NCBI RefSeq assembly: GCF_022825805.1
Contig: NZ_JAJDWC010000028.1
Location: 1-64,000, forward strand
Direction of reading: 5' to 3'
From: Phaeobacter sp.
GTDB lineage: Bacteria > Pseudomonadota > Alphaproteobacteria > Rhodobacterales > Rhodobacteraceae
Length of the DNA stretch: 64,000 nucleotides
Shown: in pieces, positions 53,943 to 63,209 of the stretch
How positions within the stretch are numbered: position 1 is the stretch's first letter
Layout of the letters: the number at the start of each line of letters is the position of its first letter
The notes under the pieces: generated by a model
The model's input: the letters and a program-made list of their open reading frames with translations, nothing else
The model's database searches: none
What the model was told of the DNA's origin: nothing
Position numbers and translations under genes: made by a program

Positions 53943-54403
53943 GATTGGGCCTCATCCTTTCGGGTCAGCGCAGCCTCTGCCTCATCCGCTTTGGCAAGCG
54001 CTTCCTGCGCCTCGCGCGCTTTGCGCTCTGCCGCAGCGCGTGCAGTGGCGGCCTGGATCTTCTTGGCAGCCTCAGCCCGCTCGGCGGAGAGTTTTTCAGT
54101 CTCGCTGCCCGGTTCGTATTTGGTCGGATCAATGGACTTTGCCATGTCCTGCGCCGCCTGTTTGACGCCATCCATGGCTGTGTTCATCGGATTGGCCGCA
54201 GCCTTGAAGCCCTGGGCGACATCCTTCATCCCGGATTCATCGGCAGCGTCGTTCATCGCGCGACTGAATTCACGCGCCATGCCTTTGGCTTTGCCGACAA
54301 ACCGACCCACGTTGCGGAACAGAACCGGCAGGTCCTTTGGCCCCACAACAATCAATGCCACCACCCCGATGACCAGAAGTTCGGTCCAGCCGAGATCGAA
54401 CAT
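53939..54403 (-). CDS. tatB: Sec-independent protein translocase TatB
   Basis: 154 residues from ATG at 54403 ([26 protein letters not shown]). One membrane helix and the GPKDLP hinge are followed by an amphipathic helix ([19 protein letters not shown]) and a long Ala/Glu/Lys coiled-coil tail. Forms the signal-peptide receptor with TatC. An upstream in-frame extension overlaps tatA and is not used. Confidence 0.95.
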   Translation of the reverse strand: MFDLGWTELLVIGVVALIVVGPKDLPVLFRNVGRFVGKAKGMAREFSRAMNDAADESGMKDVAQGFKAAANPMNTAMDGVKQAAQDMAKSIDPTKYEPGSETEKLSAERAEAAKKIQAATARAAAERKAREAQEALAKADEAEAALTRKDEAQS

Positions 54404-54410
54404 CCGCGTC

Positions 54411-54629
54411 TCAGGCCTTGTCTTTGTCAGCAGCCGGGGTGATGTCGCGCGCGGCTTCGGCGTCGACGTCCTCTTCCAGCTCCTTGGTACCGTCATTCAC
54501 GCCCTTCTTGAAGGCGGTGATGCCTTTGCCGACCTCACCCATGAGGGACGAAATCTTGCCACGGCCAAAAAGAACCAGAACCACAACGGCGATGAGCAGC
54601 AGGCCCGGAAGACCAATATTGTTGAGCAT
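54411..54629 (-). CDS. tatA: Sec-independent protein translocase TatA
   Basis: 72 residues. [43 protein letters not shown] shows the short membrane helix, FGRGK hinge and amphipathic helix that oligomerise into the transport pore. The charged tail is usual. First gene of tatABC, 7 bases before tatB; AAGGAGA lies 8 bases upstream of its start. Confidence 0.95.
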   Translation of the reverse strand: MLNNIGLPGLLLIAVVVLVLFGRGKISSLMGEVGKGITAFKKGVNDGTKELEEDVDAEAARDITPAADKDKA

Positions 54630-54783
54630 GAGCAGTGTCTCCTTCTGCAGCGGGTCGCAGGTAGCAGACCCGTAAAGTTGTTTGTCTTGGTTTTACGCCG
54701 GGCACCGGCGCTCACAAAGGGCTGAGCCGGGTTTCTGCTAGCTTGAGATGAATAAAACCGGGCGATTTGGACCAGCTAGACAC

Positions 54784-54809
54784 GCAACTGACAGGTTTAT
54801 GTCAGTTGC
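54784..54809. promoter_or_regulatory. perfect 10-bp inverted repeat, candidate operator
   Basis: GCAACTGACA (54784-54793) and TGTCAGTTGC (54800-54809) are exact complements separated by GGTTTA. It lies 42 bases before the ABM-like gene and upstream of a YafY/WYL regulator, a placement expected for an operator of that regulator. No T run follows. Confidence 0.6.
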
Positions 54810-54851
54810 ACCTTGGTAAATCTCACCCATCCCAACCAAAGGAGACATGAG

Positions 54852-55166
54852 ATGGACAAACAGACAGCCGAGATCGTGACATTCAAATTGCGCGACACCA
54901 TCAAGCGAGAGGCATTCCTCGCGCTGATGCAGCAGACAGAGGCGTTTGTGAAAGACCAAGCCGGGTTCTGCCATCGTCAGCTGAGCGAAGGACCAGACGG
55001 ACAATGGACCGACTACGTTCTCTGGCACGACCACCAAAGCGCAGCGCAGGCCGCAGCCGCATTTGAACAGCAAGCCTTTGCGCCTGACATCTTTGCCGCG
55101 ATTGCCCCGGACAGTGCAAATATGCGGCATGAAACGGTTGTTCTCGCCCTTCCTGACGTGGGCTAA
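54852..55166 (+). CDS. small ABM-fold (dimeric alpha/beta barrel) protein
   Basis: 104 residues from ATG at 54852 with an AAGGAGA site. The pattern EIVTFKLRDTIKREAFLALMQQTEAFVKDQAGFCHRQLSE, then WTDYVLWHDHQSAAQAA, is typical of antibiotic-biosynthesis-monooxygenase-like stress or oxygenase domains, with a histidine pair. The actual reaction is unknown. Followed by the YafY regulator on the same strand, likely co-regulated. Confidence 0.75.
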   Translation: MDKQTAEIVTFKLRDTIKREAFLALMQQTEAFVKDQAGFCHRQLSEGPDGQWTDYVLWHDHQSAAQAAAAFEQQAFAPDIFAAIAPDSANMRHETVVLALPDVG

Positions 55167-55299
55167 GCCAGACGTGTTATCATGACAGCGCCGCAGTAGG
55201 CCGCGCTCACCCCATGTGCCCTGTGGCACCCGGGGCAACGGCGGCCTGCTGGGCGCCACGGGCCTTGACCTTCGTTGGTCGGACCTTCAAGGCTACACC

Positions 55300-55995
55300 A
55301 TGCGCCGCACCGACCGCCTGTTCGATATCATTCAGATCCTGAGAGACGGAAAACTCCATAAGGCAAAGGATATTGCCGAACGACTGGAGGTGTCTGTGCG
55401 CACGATCTATCGTGACATGGACACGCTGGTCGCTTCTGGCATCCCGGTCGAAGGGGAGCGCGGCGTCGGCTATCTCGTGCGGGAACAAATCAGCCTGCCG
55501 CCTTTGACCCTGACACCCCAAGAGCTGGAGGCGTTGAACCTCGGTATGGCCATTGTGGCAGAGGCGGCGGACCCTGAATTGAAATCTGCCGCCGATTCAC
55601 TGGCCTCTAAAATTGATGCGGTTTTGCCGGAGAAGACAATTGCCGAGGCCGATGCCTGGAAATTTGCGGTCTACCCTTTTGCGGATGCAGCACGCGGGTT
55701 TTCCCAAATGCCAGTGCTGCGCGCCGCAATCAAAGCGCGCCAGAAACTGCACCTTGCCTATCGTCGCGTTGATGGCACCCTCACCGAGCGGGTCATTCGA
55801 CCCCTGCATATGGAATACTGGGGGCGTGTCTGGACCCTGACCGGGTGGTGCGAAATGCGGGAGGATTTTCGGGTGTTTCGCGTTGATCTGATCGAAATTG
55901 CCAAGGCGCTGCCCGAACTCTTTGTGGACGAGCCGGGCAAACGGCTGGAAGACTATGACCCCACCTCTGGTCCCACAAAAACAGCGGACCAATAG
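55300..55995 (+). CDS. YafY-type HTH/WYL transcriptional regulator
   Basis: 231 residues from ATG at 55300. An N-terminal winged HTH (MRRTDRLFDIIQILRDGKLHKAKDIAERLEVSVRTIYRDMDTL, about 1-43) precedes a WYL-type ligand domain (LHLAYRRVDGTLTERVIRPLHMEYWGRVWTLTGWCEMREDFRVFRVDLI, about 150-200), where the W-Y-L core reads W-x-L-T-G-W. It probably represses the ABM-like gene through the palindrome at 54784; inferred from context only. Confidence 0.85.
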   Translation: MRRTDRLFDIIQILRDGKLHKAKDIAERLEVSVRTIYRDMDTLVASGIPVEGERGVGYLVREQISLPPLTLTPQELEALNLGMAIVAEAADPELKSAADSLASKIDAVLPEKTIAEADAWKFAVYPFADAARGFSQMPVLRAAIKARQKLHLAYRRVDGTLTERVIRPLHMEYWGRVWTLTGWCEMREDFRVFRVDLIEIAKALPELFVDEPGKRLEDYDPTSGPTKTADQ

Positions 55996-56019
55996 GCGGC
56001 ACCATAGACGCGGCTCATC

Positions 56020-57156
56020 CTAGGTCTTTGCCGGAAAGACAAAGCAGCGATCGCGCCGAACCGCCAGCCACATCACTCGACCGGGTTCAGGCAGGAACAC
56101 GTTTGGAACGGTGACTTTCAGCACGCGGTCGTCAAAATCCATCCGGAATTCAACCAGGCTTTCGTTGCCCAAAAACCGTGCCCGCTGCACGGTGGCACGG
56201 GCGGCCGTGCCGTCCTGCGCCGTCGGATTGGGGCCGCGCCCCGAGCGATCGAAATCAATCTTCACATGCTGCGGGCGAAACACGATATCGACCTGGCTGC
56301 CATTGGCCTGGCCGGTTGCTGCAAACGCACCAAAAGGCGTCTGCGCGACCTCATCCTGTACGGTTGCGGTCAGGACGTTGATATCACTGAAAAAGCTCAC
56401 CGCAGCGCGATCAACCGGATGGGTGTAGACCGTATAGGGCGCACCCTGTTGCACGATGCAGCCGCCCCGCATCAATGCGATTTCATCCGCCATCCGCAGC
56501 GCTTCGTCGGGTTCATGGGTCACCAACAGAACGGCTGCGTCTTCTTCTTTCAACAAGGCCAGGGTTTCATCCCGGATGCCATCACGCAACCGGTTGTCGA
56601 GACCAGAAAAAGGCTCGTCCATCAACATGATGCGCGGTTTCGGCGCCAGTGCCCGCGCCAGGGCCACGCGCTGCTGTTCACCACCAGACAGATGATGAGG
56701 GAACGCATCAATATGACGCGACAGCGACACACGGTCGAGCAATTCAACCACGCGCGCGCGCTTCTGTTCTTTGCTGCCCTTCAGGCCGAAGGCGACATTG
56801 TCCGCCACGCTCAGATGCGGAAACAGCGCAAAATCCTGGAAAATCAGCCCGATCTCTCGCCGCTCCGGCGGGACACGAAACACGGTGTCGCAGATCAACT
56901 CGCCATCAACATAGATCTCGCCCGCGTTTTGCATTTCCACACCGGCGATCATCCGCAGCGTCGTGGATTTGCCACAGCCAGAAGGGCCGAGCAGACACAT
57001 CACCTGCCCTGCTTCGATCTGCAGCGACACGTTGTCAACAACGGTGCGGCCATCAAAACTGCGGGACAGATTGCGGATTTCCAACCGCGGCGGGCGGCGG
57101 TTGGCTGCCGTGGTCTGACCTGCATCAGGCGCCGACAGGGGCGAAGTTTGGCTCAT
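56020..57156 (-). CDS. ABC transporter ATP-binding protein (FbpC/PotA-like)
   Basis: 378 residues. Walker A is LLGPSGCGKSTTLRMI (about 55-70), signature HLSGGEQQRVALARAL (about 154-169), Walker B IMLMDEPFSGLDNRL (about 175-189), H-loop VTHEPDEALRMAD. A C-terminal TOBE-like regulatory domain (VFRPQHVKIDFDR onward) places it with iron(III)/spermidine-type importers. No permease or binding-protein gene lies nearby, so the substrate cannot be assigned. Confidence 0.88.
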   Translation of the reverse strand: MSQTSPLSAPDAGQTTAANRRPPRLEIRNLSRSFDGRTVVDNVSLQIEAGQVMCLLGPSGCGKSTTLRMIAGVEMQNAGEIYVDGELICDTVFRVPPERREIGLIFQDFALFPHLSVADNVAFGLKGSKEQKRARVVELLDRVSLSRHIDAFPHHLSGGEQQRVALARALAPKPRIMLMDEPFSGLDNRLRDGIRDETLALLKEEDAAVLLVTHEPDEALRMADEIALMRGGCIVQQGAPYTVYTHPVDRAAVSFFSDINVLTATVQDEVAQTPFGAFAATGQANGSQVDIVFRPQHVKIDFDRSGRGPNPTAQDGTAARATVQRARFLGNESLVEFRMDFDDRVLKVTVPNVFLPEPGRVMWLAVRRDRCFVFPAKT

Positions 57157-57304
57157 ATCCGGACTTTCACAGGTGGCAAGACATCAGACAAACGGCAGAT
57201 GCGCCGTTGATCCGCGCCATAGCAATCAAAAATCGATGCGGCAAGAGGCACCCGAATGCTGCGACATAAACAGCCTGTCATCCAAGAACAGCAGGGACAG
57301 TCGG

Positions 57305-58432
57305 TCATGTGCTCCGATCCAGCAAATCGAAGGTCAGGCTGCCGCGTTCAATGCCATTCACCAGAAGATCGAGCCGGTGGCGTCCCGGCAGGAGTGTGAA
57401 GGTGCTGGCATCCGCTTTCAGCGGGTGGCGTTTGCGCAGCTCGGTGTTGCCGCCCGTTAGGCGCGTTTGCTTCAGCTTGAAGACTTTGGTCGACAACCGC
57501 CCACCCGGTCTTTGGAAATGCAGCCGGTAGTCGACCAGCACGGGCGTTCCAGCTGGGCCATTCAGCTGGCATTCAAACTCCAGCGCTTGTCCGATGCGGA
57601 CCGGCAAGGCCGCAAGCTGCAGATGCGCCGTCACCGGAGCCGCAGGGTCATAGCCCAGCATTTCCATCGCGCCACTGTGGCCCTGTTTGACCAGCCCCCG
57701 CAATGTGTGCCCGGTCAGCCAATCAAACTCTGCCGGATCGCGCAGGTCTTGGGCGCGCCACTGCTGCAACCGCTGCATCACCAGATCGGGATCTTTTTTG
57801 GTGATGTCATTCAGATGGTTGGCCACCGATCGGATCACATAGCGGGTGGGATCCTGATAGAGCCTGTCCAGCAAAGGCAGCGGCTGATCCAGCCGCAAAG
57901 GCACCGACTGCCCCCAGGGCAGACGTGGGCGCGTGCCTTCGCTCACCAACCGGCGGAGGTGATAGTTGTCGTCCTCGGCCCAGGTTTCCATTCGCCGCAA
58001 GGTCAGATCTGTCCAACGGGTCAGAAACGGCCGCACCGCCCATTCCATCGAAAACCGCTTCGTCAGTTCCGCCAAGAGATCCAGGGACGCCTTAGGCGCA
58101 GTATCCAACCCGCGCAAACCCACAAGTTCACCCAGGGGCGCAAAGATGAAATCGCCAAAATCATCATCAGACTTTGCCGGATCCAGCGGCGCAGGCAGCG
58201 CCGCCAACAGCACAGTACTCAATTGATCAAACGATTGCGGCAGATGGCGATCCAGCACCTGCGCGATCAAGCTGATGCGTTGCTTCAACTCCAGCTGCGG
58301 CAGCTCGGCCATCACCTCCCGGTGGAACCGCTCAGCATCAAAGCCCGGCTCAACAGCCGCAAAAAGCCCGGCGAGAAATGTGACTTTCTCGCCGTTGAAA
58401 AGCTGATCTTTCAAGGAAAAGCCGGATGCCAC
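57305..58432 (-). CDS. AlkC-like DNA alkylation repair protein
   Basis: 375 residues. The first ~270 form HEAT-like helical repeats (VEPGFDAERFHREVMAELPQLELKQRISLIAQVL; WAVRPFLTRWTDLTLRRMETWAEDDNYHLRRLVSEGTRPRLPWG; RYVIRSVANHLNDITKKDPDLVMQRLQQW). HLRRLVSEGxRPRLPW and RSVxNHLNDI are features I associate with AlkC/AlkD DNA glycosylases that excise alkylated bases. The C-terminal ~100 residues look like a beta-sandwich (LDLLVNGIERGSLTFDL), matching the Ig-like domain described for AlkC. Followed 9 bases later by an SDR gene in the opposite order of transcription. Confidence 0.75.
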   Translation of the reverse strand: MASGFSLKDQLFNGEKVTFLAGLFAAVEPGFDAERFHREVMAELPQLELKQRISLIAQVLDRHLPQSFDQLSTVLLAALPAPLDPAKSDDDFGDFIFAPLGELVGLRGLDTAPKASLDLLAELTKRFSMEWAVRPFLTRWTDLTLRRMETWAEDDNYHLRRLVSEGTRPRLPWGQSVPLRLDQPLPLLDRLYQDPTRYVIRSVANHLNDITKKDPDLVMQRLQQWRAQDLRDPAEFDWLTGHTLRGLVKQGHSGAMEMLGYDPAAPVTAHLQLAALPVRIGQALEFECQLNGPAGTPVLVDYRLHFQRPGGRLSTKVFKLKQTRLTGGNTELRKRHPLKADASTFTLLPGRHRLDLLVNGIERGSLTFDLLDRST

Positions 58433-58441
58433 GGGTCAACC

Positions 58442-59221
58442 TTAAAGGGTTGCGTTCACTGCGCCACCGTCCAACAGAATGTTCTGCCCGACAATGAACC
58501 CGGCATGCTGCGAACACAGGAACGCACAGGTCGCGCCAAATTCCTGGCGGGTGCCATAGCGGCCTGCCGGAATGGTTGCGCAGCGCTGTGCCTTGGCCTC
58601 TTCCATGGAAATACCCTGTGCGGCGGACACGCCGGAATCAAGTGAGACCGCCCGATCCGTGGCGTGGATACCGGGCAACAGGTTGTTGATGGTCACACCA
58701 GACCCTGCAACCTGACGGGAGGTGCCCGCCACATAGCCTGTCAGACCTGCACGGGCCGAATTGGACAGGCCCAGCACCGGGATCGGGGCTTTCACCGATT
58801 GCGACGTGATGTTTACCACCCGACCCCAGCCGCGATCCATCATCGCGGGCACCAGCGCTTTGATCAGGGCGATTGGCGCCAACATGTTGGCGTCCAGAGC
58901 CGCGATGAAATCATCCCGGTCCCAATCGCTCCAGAGGCCCGGTGGTGGGCCACCCGCGTTGTTCACCAAAATATCGACCCCTTCGGCGGCGGCGATAACC
59001 GCGGCTTGCCCGTCCGCGGATGTGATATCGGCAGCAACGGTCACAACCTTCACACCGTAGGCATCTCTGATTGCTACGGCAGACGCCTCCAGCGCCTGTT
59101 CGCCGCGGGCGTTCATGATCAGATCGACGCCAGCTTCGGCCAACGCTTCTGCGCAGCCCAGCCCCAGACCTTTGCTGCTGGCACAAACCAACGCGCGCTT
59201 ACCTGCCAATCCCAAATCCAT
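58442..59221 (-). CDS. short-chain dehydrogenase/reductase
   Basis: 259 residues from ATG at 59221 with GGAGG 8 bases upstream; the frame extends further but without conservation. Cofactor motif CASSKGLGLGCAEALAEAG (about 13-31), NNAGGPPPG (about 88-96), active-site Ser in VVNITSQSV (about 136-144). The usual YxxxK reads SNSARAGLTGY, so the catalytic Tyr is replaced by Ser/Asn, a known variation in some SDR groups. FIVGQNILLDGGAVNATL ends the protein as in typical SDRs. It precedes the AlkC-like gene by 9 bases in one operon. Confidence 0.85.
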   Translation of the reverse strand: MDLGLAGKRALVCASSKGLGLGCAEALAEAGVDLIMNARGEQALEASAVAIRDAYGVKVVTVAADITSADGQAAVIAAAEGVDILVNNAGGPPPGLWSDWDRDDFIAALDANMLAPIALIKALVPAMMDRGWGRVVNITSQSVKAPIPVLGLSNSARAGLTGYVAGTSRQVAGSGVTINNLLPGIHATDRAVSLDSGVSAAQGISMEEAKAQRCATIPAGRYGTRQEFGATCAFLCSQHAGFIVGQNILLDGGAVNATL

Positions 59222-59535
59222 GGCCAATCCTCCATCTCTATCACGGGGCCTGTCCCAGCGATTCGAACCGCTGCGAAACAAAACCATCTTGTCACCCACC
59301 ACGCGGCCGTTTGCTGGCGCGTTTCCCGGGTTTGCCAGACCCTTGCACGGTTCGGGCCAGCTTGGCCAGACGGCGGCAGGAAAAAACGACGCCCCCCGTG
59401 ACATGATGCGCAGTGGGACATCGCCCGCGGTCTGTTCGCAAAACGACCCCGCTTCGGTCCGCTTGTCGCCACAATCACCGCCGATACGAAACACTAGGCG
59501 CGTGCGCCGTGTTTTCGACGTCTCCAGGTGTGTCC

Positions 59536-60591
59536 ATGGTCTCCTCAATCTCCCCTCCGCCCTCTGCCGTACAGATTTTGCGCGTGTTCAAGGCTGAGGA
59601 TCTGCGGGTGGACTGCGGTGCTAACCTCGGCGACGGGCTTGGCCTTTATGATGATCTGGCCTTGGATGACATCTATCAGTTCACCGCAACCGCACTGGGC
59701 CAGCCAATTCGGCTGGGGCGTAATGGATCGGGGCCACTGCAGATCTGCAAGGGCAGCAAAACCGGTAGGATTGGCGCGACGATTGCGCTGGACAGTCTTG
59801 TGACCTTCATGGCCACGGATGGCGGCGTGATGGAGGCGCTGGTTCTGGTCGAACTGACAGACGATACCTGCGTGGCAGAAACCTACCTGCTGCCGCTGAC
59901 GCCCCATGTGCCAAGACAACGTTACACCCTGATTGGCAAAACCCGCGAGGGCCTGGCAGAGCGATTTGCCCGCCTGGCCTGTGTTGCCTTCAGCCGTGGC
60001 ACACAGATCACCTTGGCCGACGGCACACAGCGCCGCATCGAAACCATTCGCCCAGGCGACCGGCTGCTGACACGCGACGCAGGCGCACAAGAGGTGCGTT
60101 GGATCGGACAGACCACCAGCCAAAGCGTGGGAACAGAGAAACCGGTTCTTGTTCGCGCCGGAGCCCTATGCAACGAGCGCGATGTGATCTTTGGCCCCGA
60201 CCATCGCCTGCTGGTGCATGATCGCGACGATCTGCGCAAACGGGGGCCTGCGAAATATCTGGTCCGGGCCCGCGATCTGATCAATGGGATCGACATTGTC
60301 GAGGCTGACAACGGGTTTGTGGACTATTTCATGCTGTTGCTGAACCGGCATCATATCGTTTTTGCCGATCACATCGCAGCAGAAAGCCTGCTGTTGACCC
60401 CGGTGACCCGCACAGTTCTGCCCAACGGCTGGTTGGAGCGGCGAAGCGAGATTGCCGCAGGTCATTTCCGCACCGCCAGTGGTCTGCGCACGACAGGCGA
60501 CACGACAGAGAGCACAGCAAACTCCGATCTGGCAAAGCCCGCTAGACCGCAGCAACAGACAAAGGACCACAGAACAGCCGCCAGTCTCTAG
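59536..60591 (+). CDS. Hint-domain protein
   Basis: 351 residues from ATG at 59536 (MVSSISPPPSAVQILRVF). A non-conserved N-terminal half is followed by a Hint domain at about 148-290: CVAFSRGTQITLADGTQRRIETIRPGDRLLTRDAGAQEVRWIG, then FGPDHRLLVHD and YFMLLLNRHHIVFADHIAAESLL. In the common form CFxPGT the nucleophilic Cys directly precedes F; here that position is Ala (VAFSRGT), so self-cleavage is doubtful, although the later His residues are kept. The tail is low complexity. Function unknown; second Hint protein in the window. Confidence 0.78.
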   Translation: MVSSISPPPSAVQILRVFKAEDLRVDCGANLGDGLGLYDDLALDDIYQFTATALGQPIRLGRNGSGPLQICKGSKTGRIGATIALDSLVTFMATDGGVMEALVLVELTDDTCVAETYLLPLTPHVPRQRYTLIGKTREGLAERFARLACVAFSRGTQITLADGTQRRIETIRPGDRLLTRDAGAQEVRWIGQTTSQSVGTEKPVLVRAGALCNERDVIFGPDHRLLVHDRDDLRKRGPAKYLVRARDLINGIDIVEADNGFVDYFMLLLNRHHIVFADHIAAESLLLTPVTRTVLPNGWLERRSEIAAGHFRTASGLRTTGDTTESTANSDLAKPARPQQQTKDHRTAASL

Positions 60592-60787
60592 GTTCTCCTC
60601 CGGGCCATCTTACATCCCTGTTTGCCATGGCGGCCTGTCCGATGTTTGCACAGCGCCGCGCGCTACCCGCCTGCATGATCTTCCCACATGGCCCGCTTGA
60701 CGTGCAGAGTTGCGCCGCGGCCTGTCCTGGCCCGGCAAAGACGTTGTTTTCCTTGCCTCGCCCCCCATTCCTGATATACGCGCGGGC

Positions 60788-62395
60788 ATGCTCGATACCG
60801 TCACAAACCGCCCCGACCTGCCTGCTGAAATCGCCCGGCGCCGCACCTTTGCGATCATCTCACACCCGGATGCCGGCAAGACCACCTTGACCGAAAAATT
60901 CCTGTTGTACGGTGGTGCGATCCAAATGGCCGGTCAGGTCCGCGCCAAGGGTGAAGCACGGCGGACGCGCTCCGACTTCATGCAGATGGAAAAAGACCGC
61001 GGTATTTCCGTATCCGCATCGGCCATGTCGTTCGACTTTGCGAACTATCGCTTCAACCTGGTGGACACGCCCGGTCACTCCGACTTTTCCGAAGACACCT
61101 ATCGCACACTGACCGCAGTGGATGCGGCCGTGATGGTGATTGACGGCGCAAAGGGCGTGGAAAGTCAGACACAGAAGCTGTTTGAGGTCTGCCGCCTGCG
61201 CGACCTGCCGATCCTGACCTTCTGTAACAAGATGGACCGGGAAAGCCGCGATACCTTCGAAATCATTGACGAGATCCAGCAAAACCTCGCGATCGACGTG
61301 ACCCCGGCCAGCTGGCCCATCGGGGTTGGGCGCGATTTCATCGGCTGCTATGACATGCTGCGCGATCGCCTGGAATTGATGGACCGCGCGGACCGCAACA
61401 AGATTGCCGAGAGCATCCAGATTGACGGATTGGATGATCCCAAGCTCGCGGAACACGTGCCCGAACATCTGTTGGAAAAGCTGCTGGAAGAGGTCGAAAT
61501 GGCGCGCGAGCTGTTGCCCGCACTCGACCCGCAATCCGTGCTGGAAGGCCATATGACGCCGATCTGGTTCGGCTCCGCGATCAACTCTTTTGGGGTTAAA
61601 GAGCTGATGGACGGGATTTCGACCTATGGCCCCGAGCCGCAGCCCCAATCCGCAAATCCCCGTCAGATCGCACCAGACGAAAAGAAAGTGGCCGGCTTTG
61701 TTTTCAAAGTGCAGGCCAATATGGACCCCAAACACCGCGACCGCGTGGCGTTTGTGCGGCTGGCCTCCGGGCATTTCAAACGCGGCATGAAACTGACCCA
61801 TGTGCGCACCAAAAAACCGATGGCCGTGTCAAACCCGGTTCTGTTCCTCGCCTCTGACCGCGAATTGGCCGAAGAGGCCTGGGCAGGCGATATCATCGGC
61901 ATCCCGAACCACGGCCAGCTGCGCATCGGCGATACGCTGACCGAGGGCGAAGCACTGCGGGTCAGCGGCATTCCGTCCTTTGCCCCCGAATTGCTGCAAG
62001 GCGTGCGGGCCGGTGATCCGATGAAGGCCAAGCATCTGGAAAAAGCGTTGATGCAATTTGCCGAAGAAGGCGCCGCCAAAGTCTTCAAACCTTCCATTGG
62101 TTCAGGCTTCATCGTCGGGGTGGTCGGCCAGCTGCAGTTCGAGGTCCTGGCCTCGCGTATTGAAATGGAATACGGGCTGCCAGTGCGATTTGAAGCCTCG
62201 CAGTTTACCTCTGCGCGTTGGGTCAGCGGCGACAAACAGGCGTTGGATAAATTCGTCACCGCAAACAAACAGCACATCGCAAACGATCATGATGGCGACA
62301 TCGTCTATCTGACGCGACTTCAGTGGGACATTGATCGCGTAGAGCGCGACTATCCGGACTTGAAACTGACCGCGACGAAGGAAATGATGGTCTAG
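60788..62395 (+). CDS. prfC: peptide chain release factor 3
   Basis: 535 residues from ATG at 60788. A GTPase that ejects RF1/RF2 from ribosomes. G1 SHPDAGKTTLTEKFLL (about 25-40), G2 RGISVSASAMSF, G3 LVDTPGHSDFSEDTYRTL (about 87-104), G4 FCNKMDRESRD (about 142-152). Domain II and III follow the RF3 pattern (VFKVQANMDPKHRDRVAFVRLASG; FEVLASRIEMEYGLPVRFE). A longer in-frame upstream stretch is not part of the family. Confidence 0.96.
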   Translation: MLDTVTNRPDLPAEIARRRTFAIISHPDAGKTTLTEKFLLYGGAIQMAGQVRAKGEARRTRSDFMQMEKDRGISVSASAMSFDFANYRFNLVDTPGHSDFSEDTYRTLTAVDAAVMVIDGAKGVESQTQKLFEVCRLRDLPILTFCNKMDRESRDTFEIIDEIQQNLAIDVTPASWPIGVGRDFIGCYDMLRDRLELMDRADRNKIAESIQIDGLDDPKLAEHVPEHLLEKLLEEVEMARELLPALDPQSVLEGHMTPIWFGSAINSFGVKELMDGISTYGPEPQPQSANPRQIAPDEKKVAGFVFKVQANMDPKHRDRVAFVRLASGHFKRGMKLTHVRTKKPMAVSNPVLFLASDRELAEEAWAGDIIGIPNHGQLRIGDTLTEGEALRVSGIPSFAPELLQGVRAGDPMKAKHLEKALMQFAEEGAAKVFKPSIGSGFIVGVVGQLQFEVLASRIEMEYGLPVRFEASQFTSARWVSGDKQALDKFVTANKQHIANDHDGDIVYLTRLQWDIDRVERDYPDLKLTATKEMMV

Positions 62396-62465
62396 GCCAA
62401 CGTGCCCTTTCAATCCTACAGCCAAACCAGGCCACATCCAGGCCAAGCCCAGGGAAGACCCCGCC

Positions 62466-63209
62466 ATGGATCTAGAACAGGAAACCTATCCAGGCGGGTT
62501 CTTCAAACTGATGCGCGATCTCGAGCGCAAGGAAGCGACCTTTCTGGATCCGCTTTCAGCCCTGCCGAAATCGACCGTGAACCTTGCCGCGCTTTGGGCG
62601 CCAGTGGCAGATGTCGACCGTTCCCCGGACACCGACGCCCTGCCACCGCGCCATATCGACCACAAGTGGCAGGCGCTCCAGCACGAATTTACCGGCCAGC
62701 CGCAACTCTGGGCGCTCCATGCCTTGGTCATCGCGATCCTGCGCAGGCGCACCCCGCCGCCCGAAGCCCGGCATCTGTTCCTGCGCATATGGCAGGAACA
62801 GGGCGATGCGCTTGCCGATCAACTGCCGATCCGCTGGCTGGTTTCGGCTGCCGCCACATTCGCCGATCACGGCGACACCATCGAACAGCGGCTTGGCGGT
62901 CAGGGTCTGCACATGCTGTTTCAGCTGATGCAACTGCATGACAGCGAACGCAGGCTCAGCGGTCGGGCCAATGACAACGGGTTCCCTCGGGTGCGCGGCA
63001 AGAAACTGGATGATCTGGGCTTTGGCCAAAAACCCTATAACCTGCCGCATGGGGATCTTGATAAACAGATGCTGGCCCGGTTGTGGCGGATGAGCGAAAC
63101 CGATGAGGTGTTCCGACCCCTTGGCCAACATTTGTTGCGCTTTGTGATGGCGGACCAACGCAGTATTTTTGGCCGCATCCAACGCTACAAGAAGCATTCG
63201 CACCGATGA
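62466..63209 (+). CDS. conserved protein of unknown function
   Basis: 247 residues. No domain I can name. Mostly helical and charged, with distinctive text HKWQALQHEFTGQPQLWALHALVIAILRRRTPPPEARHLFLRIW (about 65-108) and PRVRGKKLDDLGFGQKPYNLP (about 177-197). I recall similar proteins in Rhodobacteraceae without assigned role. GGAAGACC lies upstream of the ATG. Its stop overlaps the next start (ATGA), so it is translationally coupled to a glycosyltransferase. Confidence 0.7.
   Translation: MDLEQETYPGGFFKLMRDLERKEATFLDPLSALPKSTVNLAALWAPVADVDRSPDTDALPPRHIDHKWQALQHEFTGQPQLWALHALVIAILRRRTPPPEARHLFLRIWQEQGDALADQLPIRWLVSAAATFADHGDTIEQRLGGQGLHMLFQLMQLHDSERRLSGRANDNGFPRVRGKKLDDLGFGQKPYNLPHGDLDKQMLARLWRMSETDEVFRPLGQHLLRFVMADQRSIFGRIQRYKKHSHR

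Noticed and set aside
57467..58645. 392-aa plus-strand ORF
   Set aside because: Antisense to the AlkC-like gene and the SDR end; Arg/Gln/His-rich with no domain.
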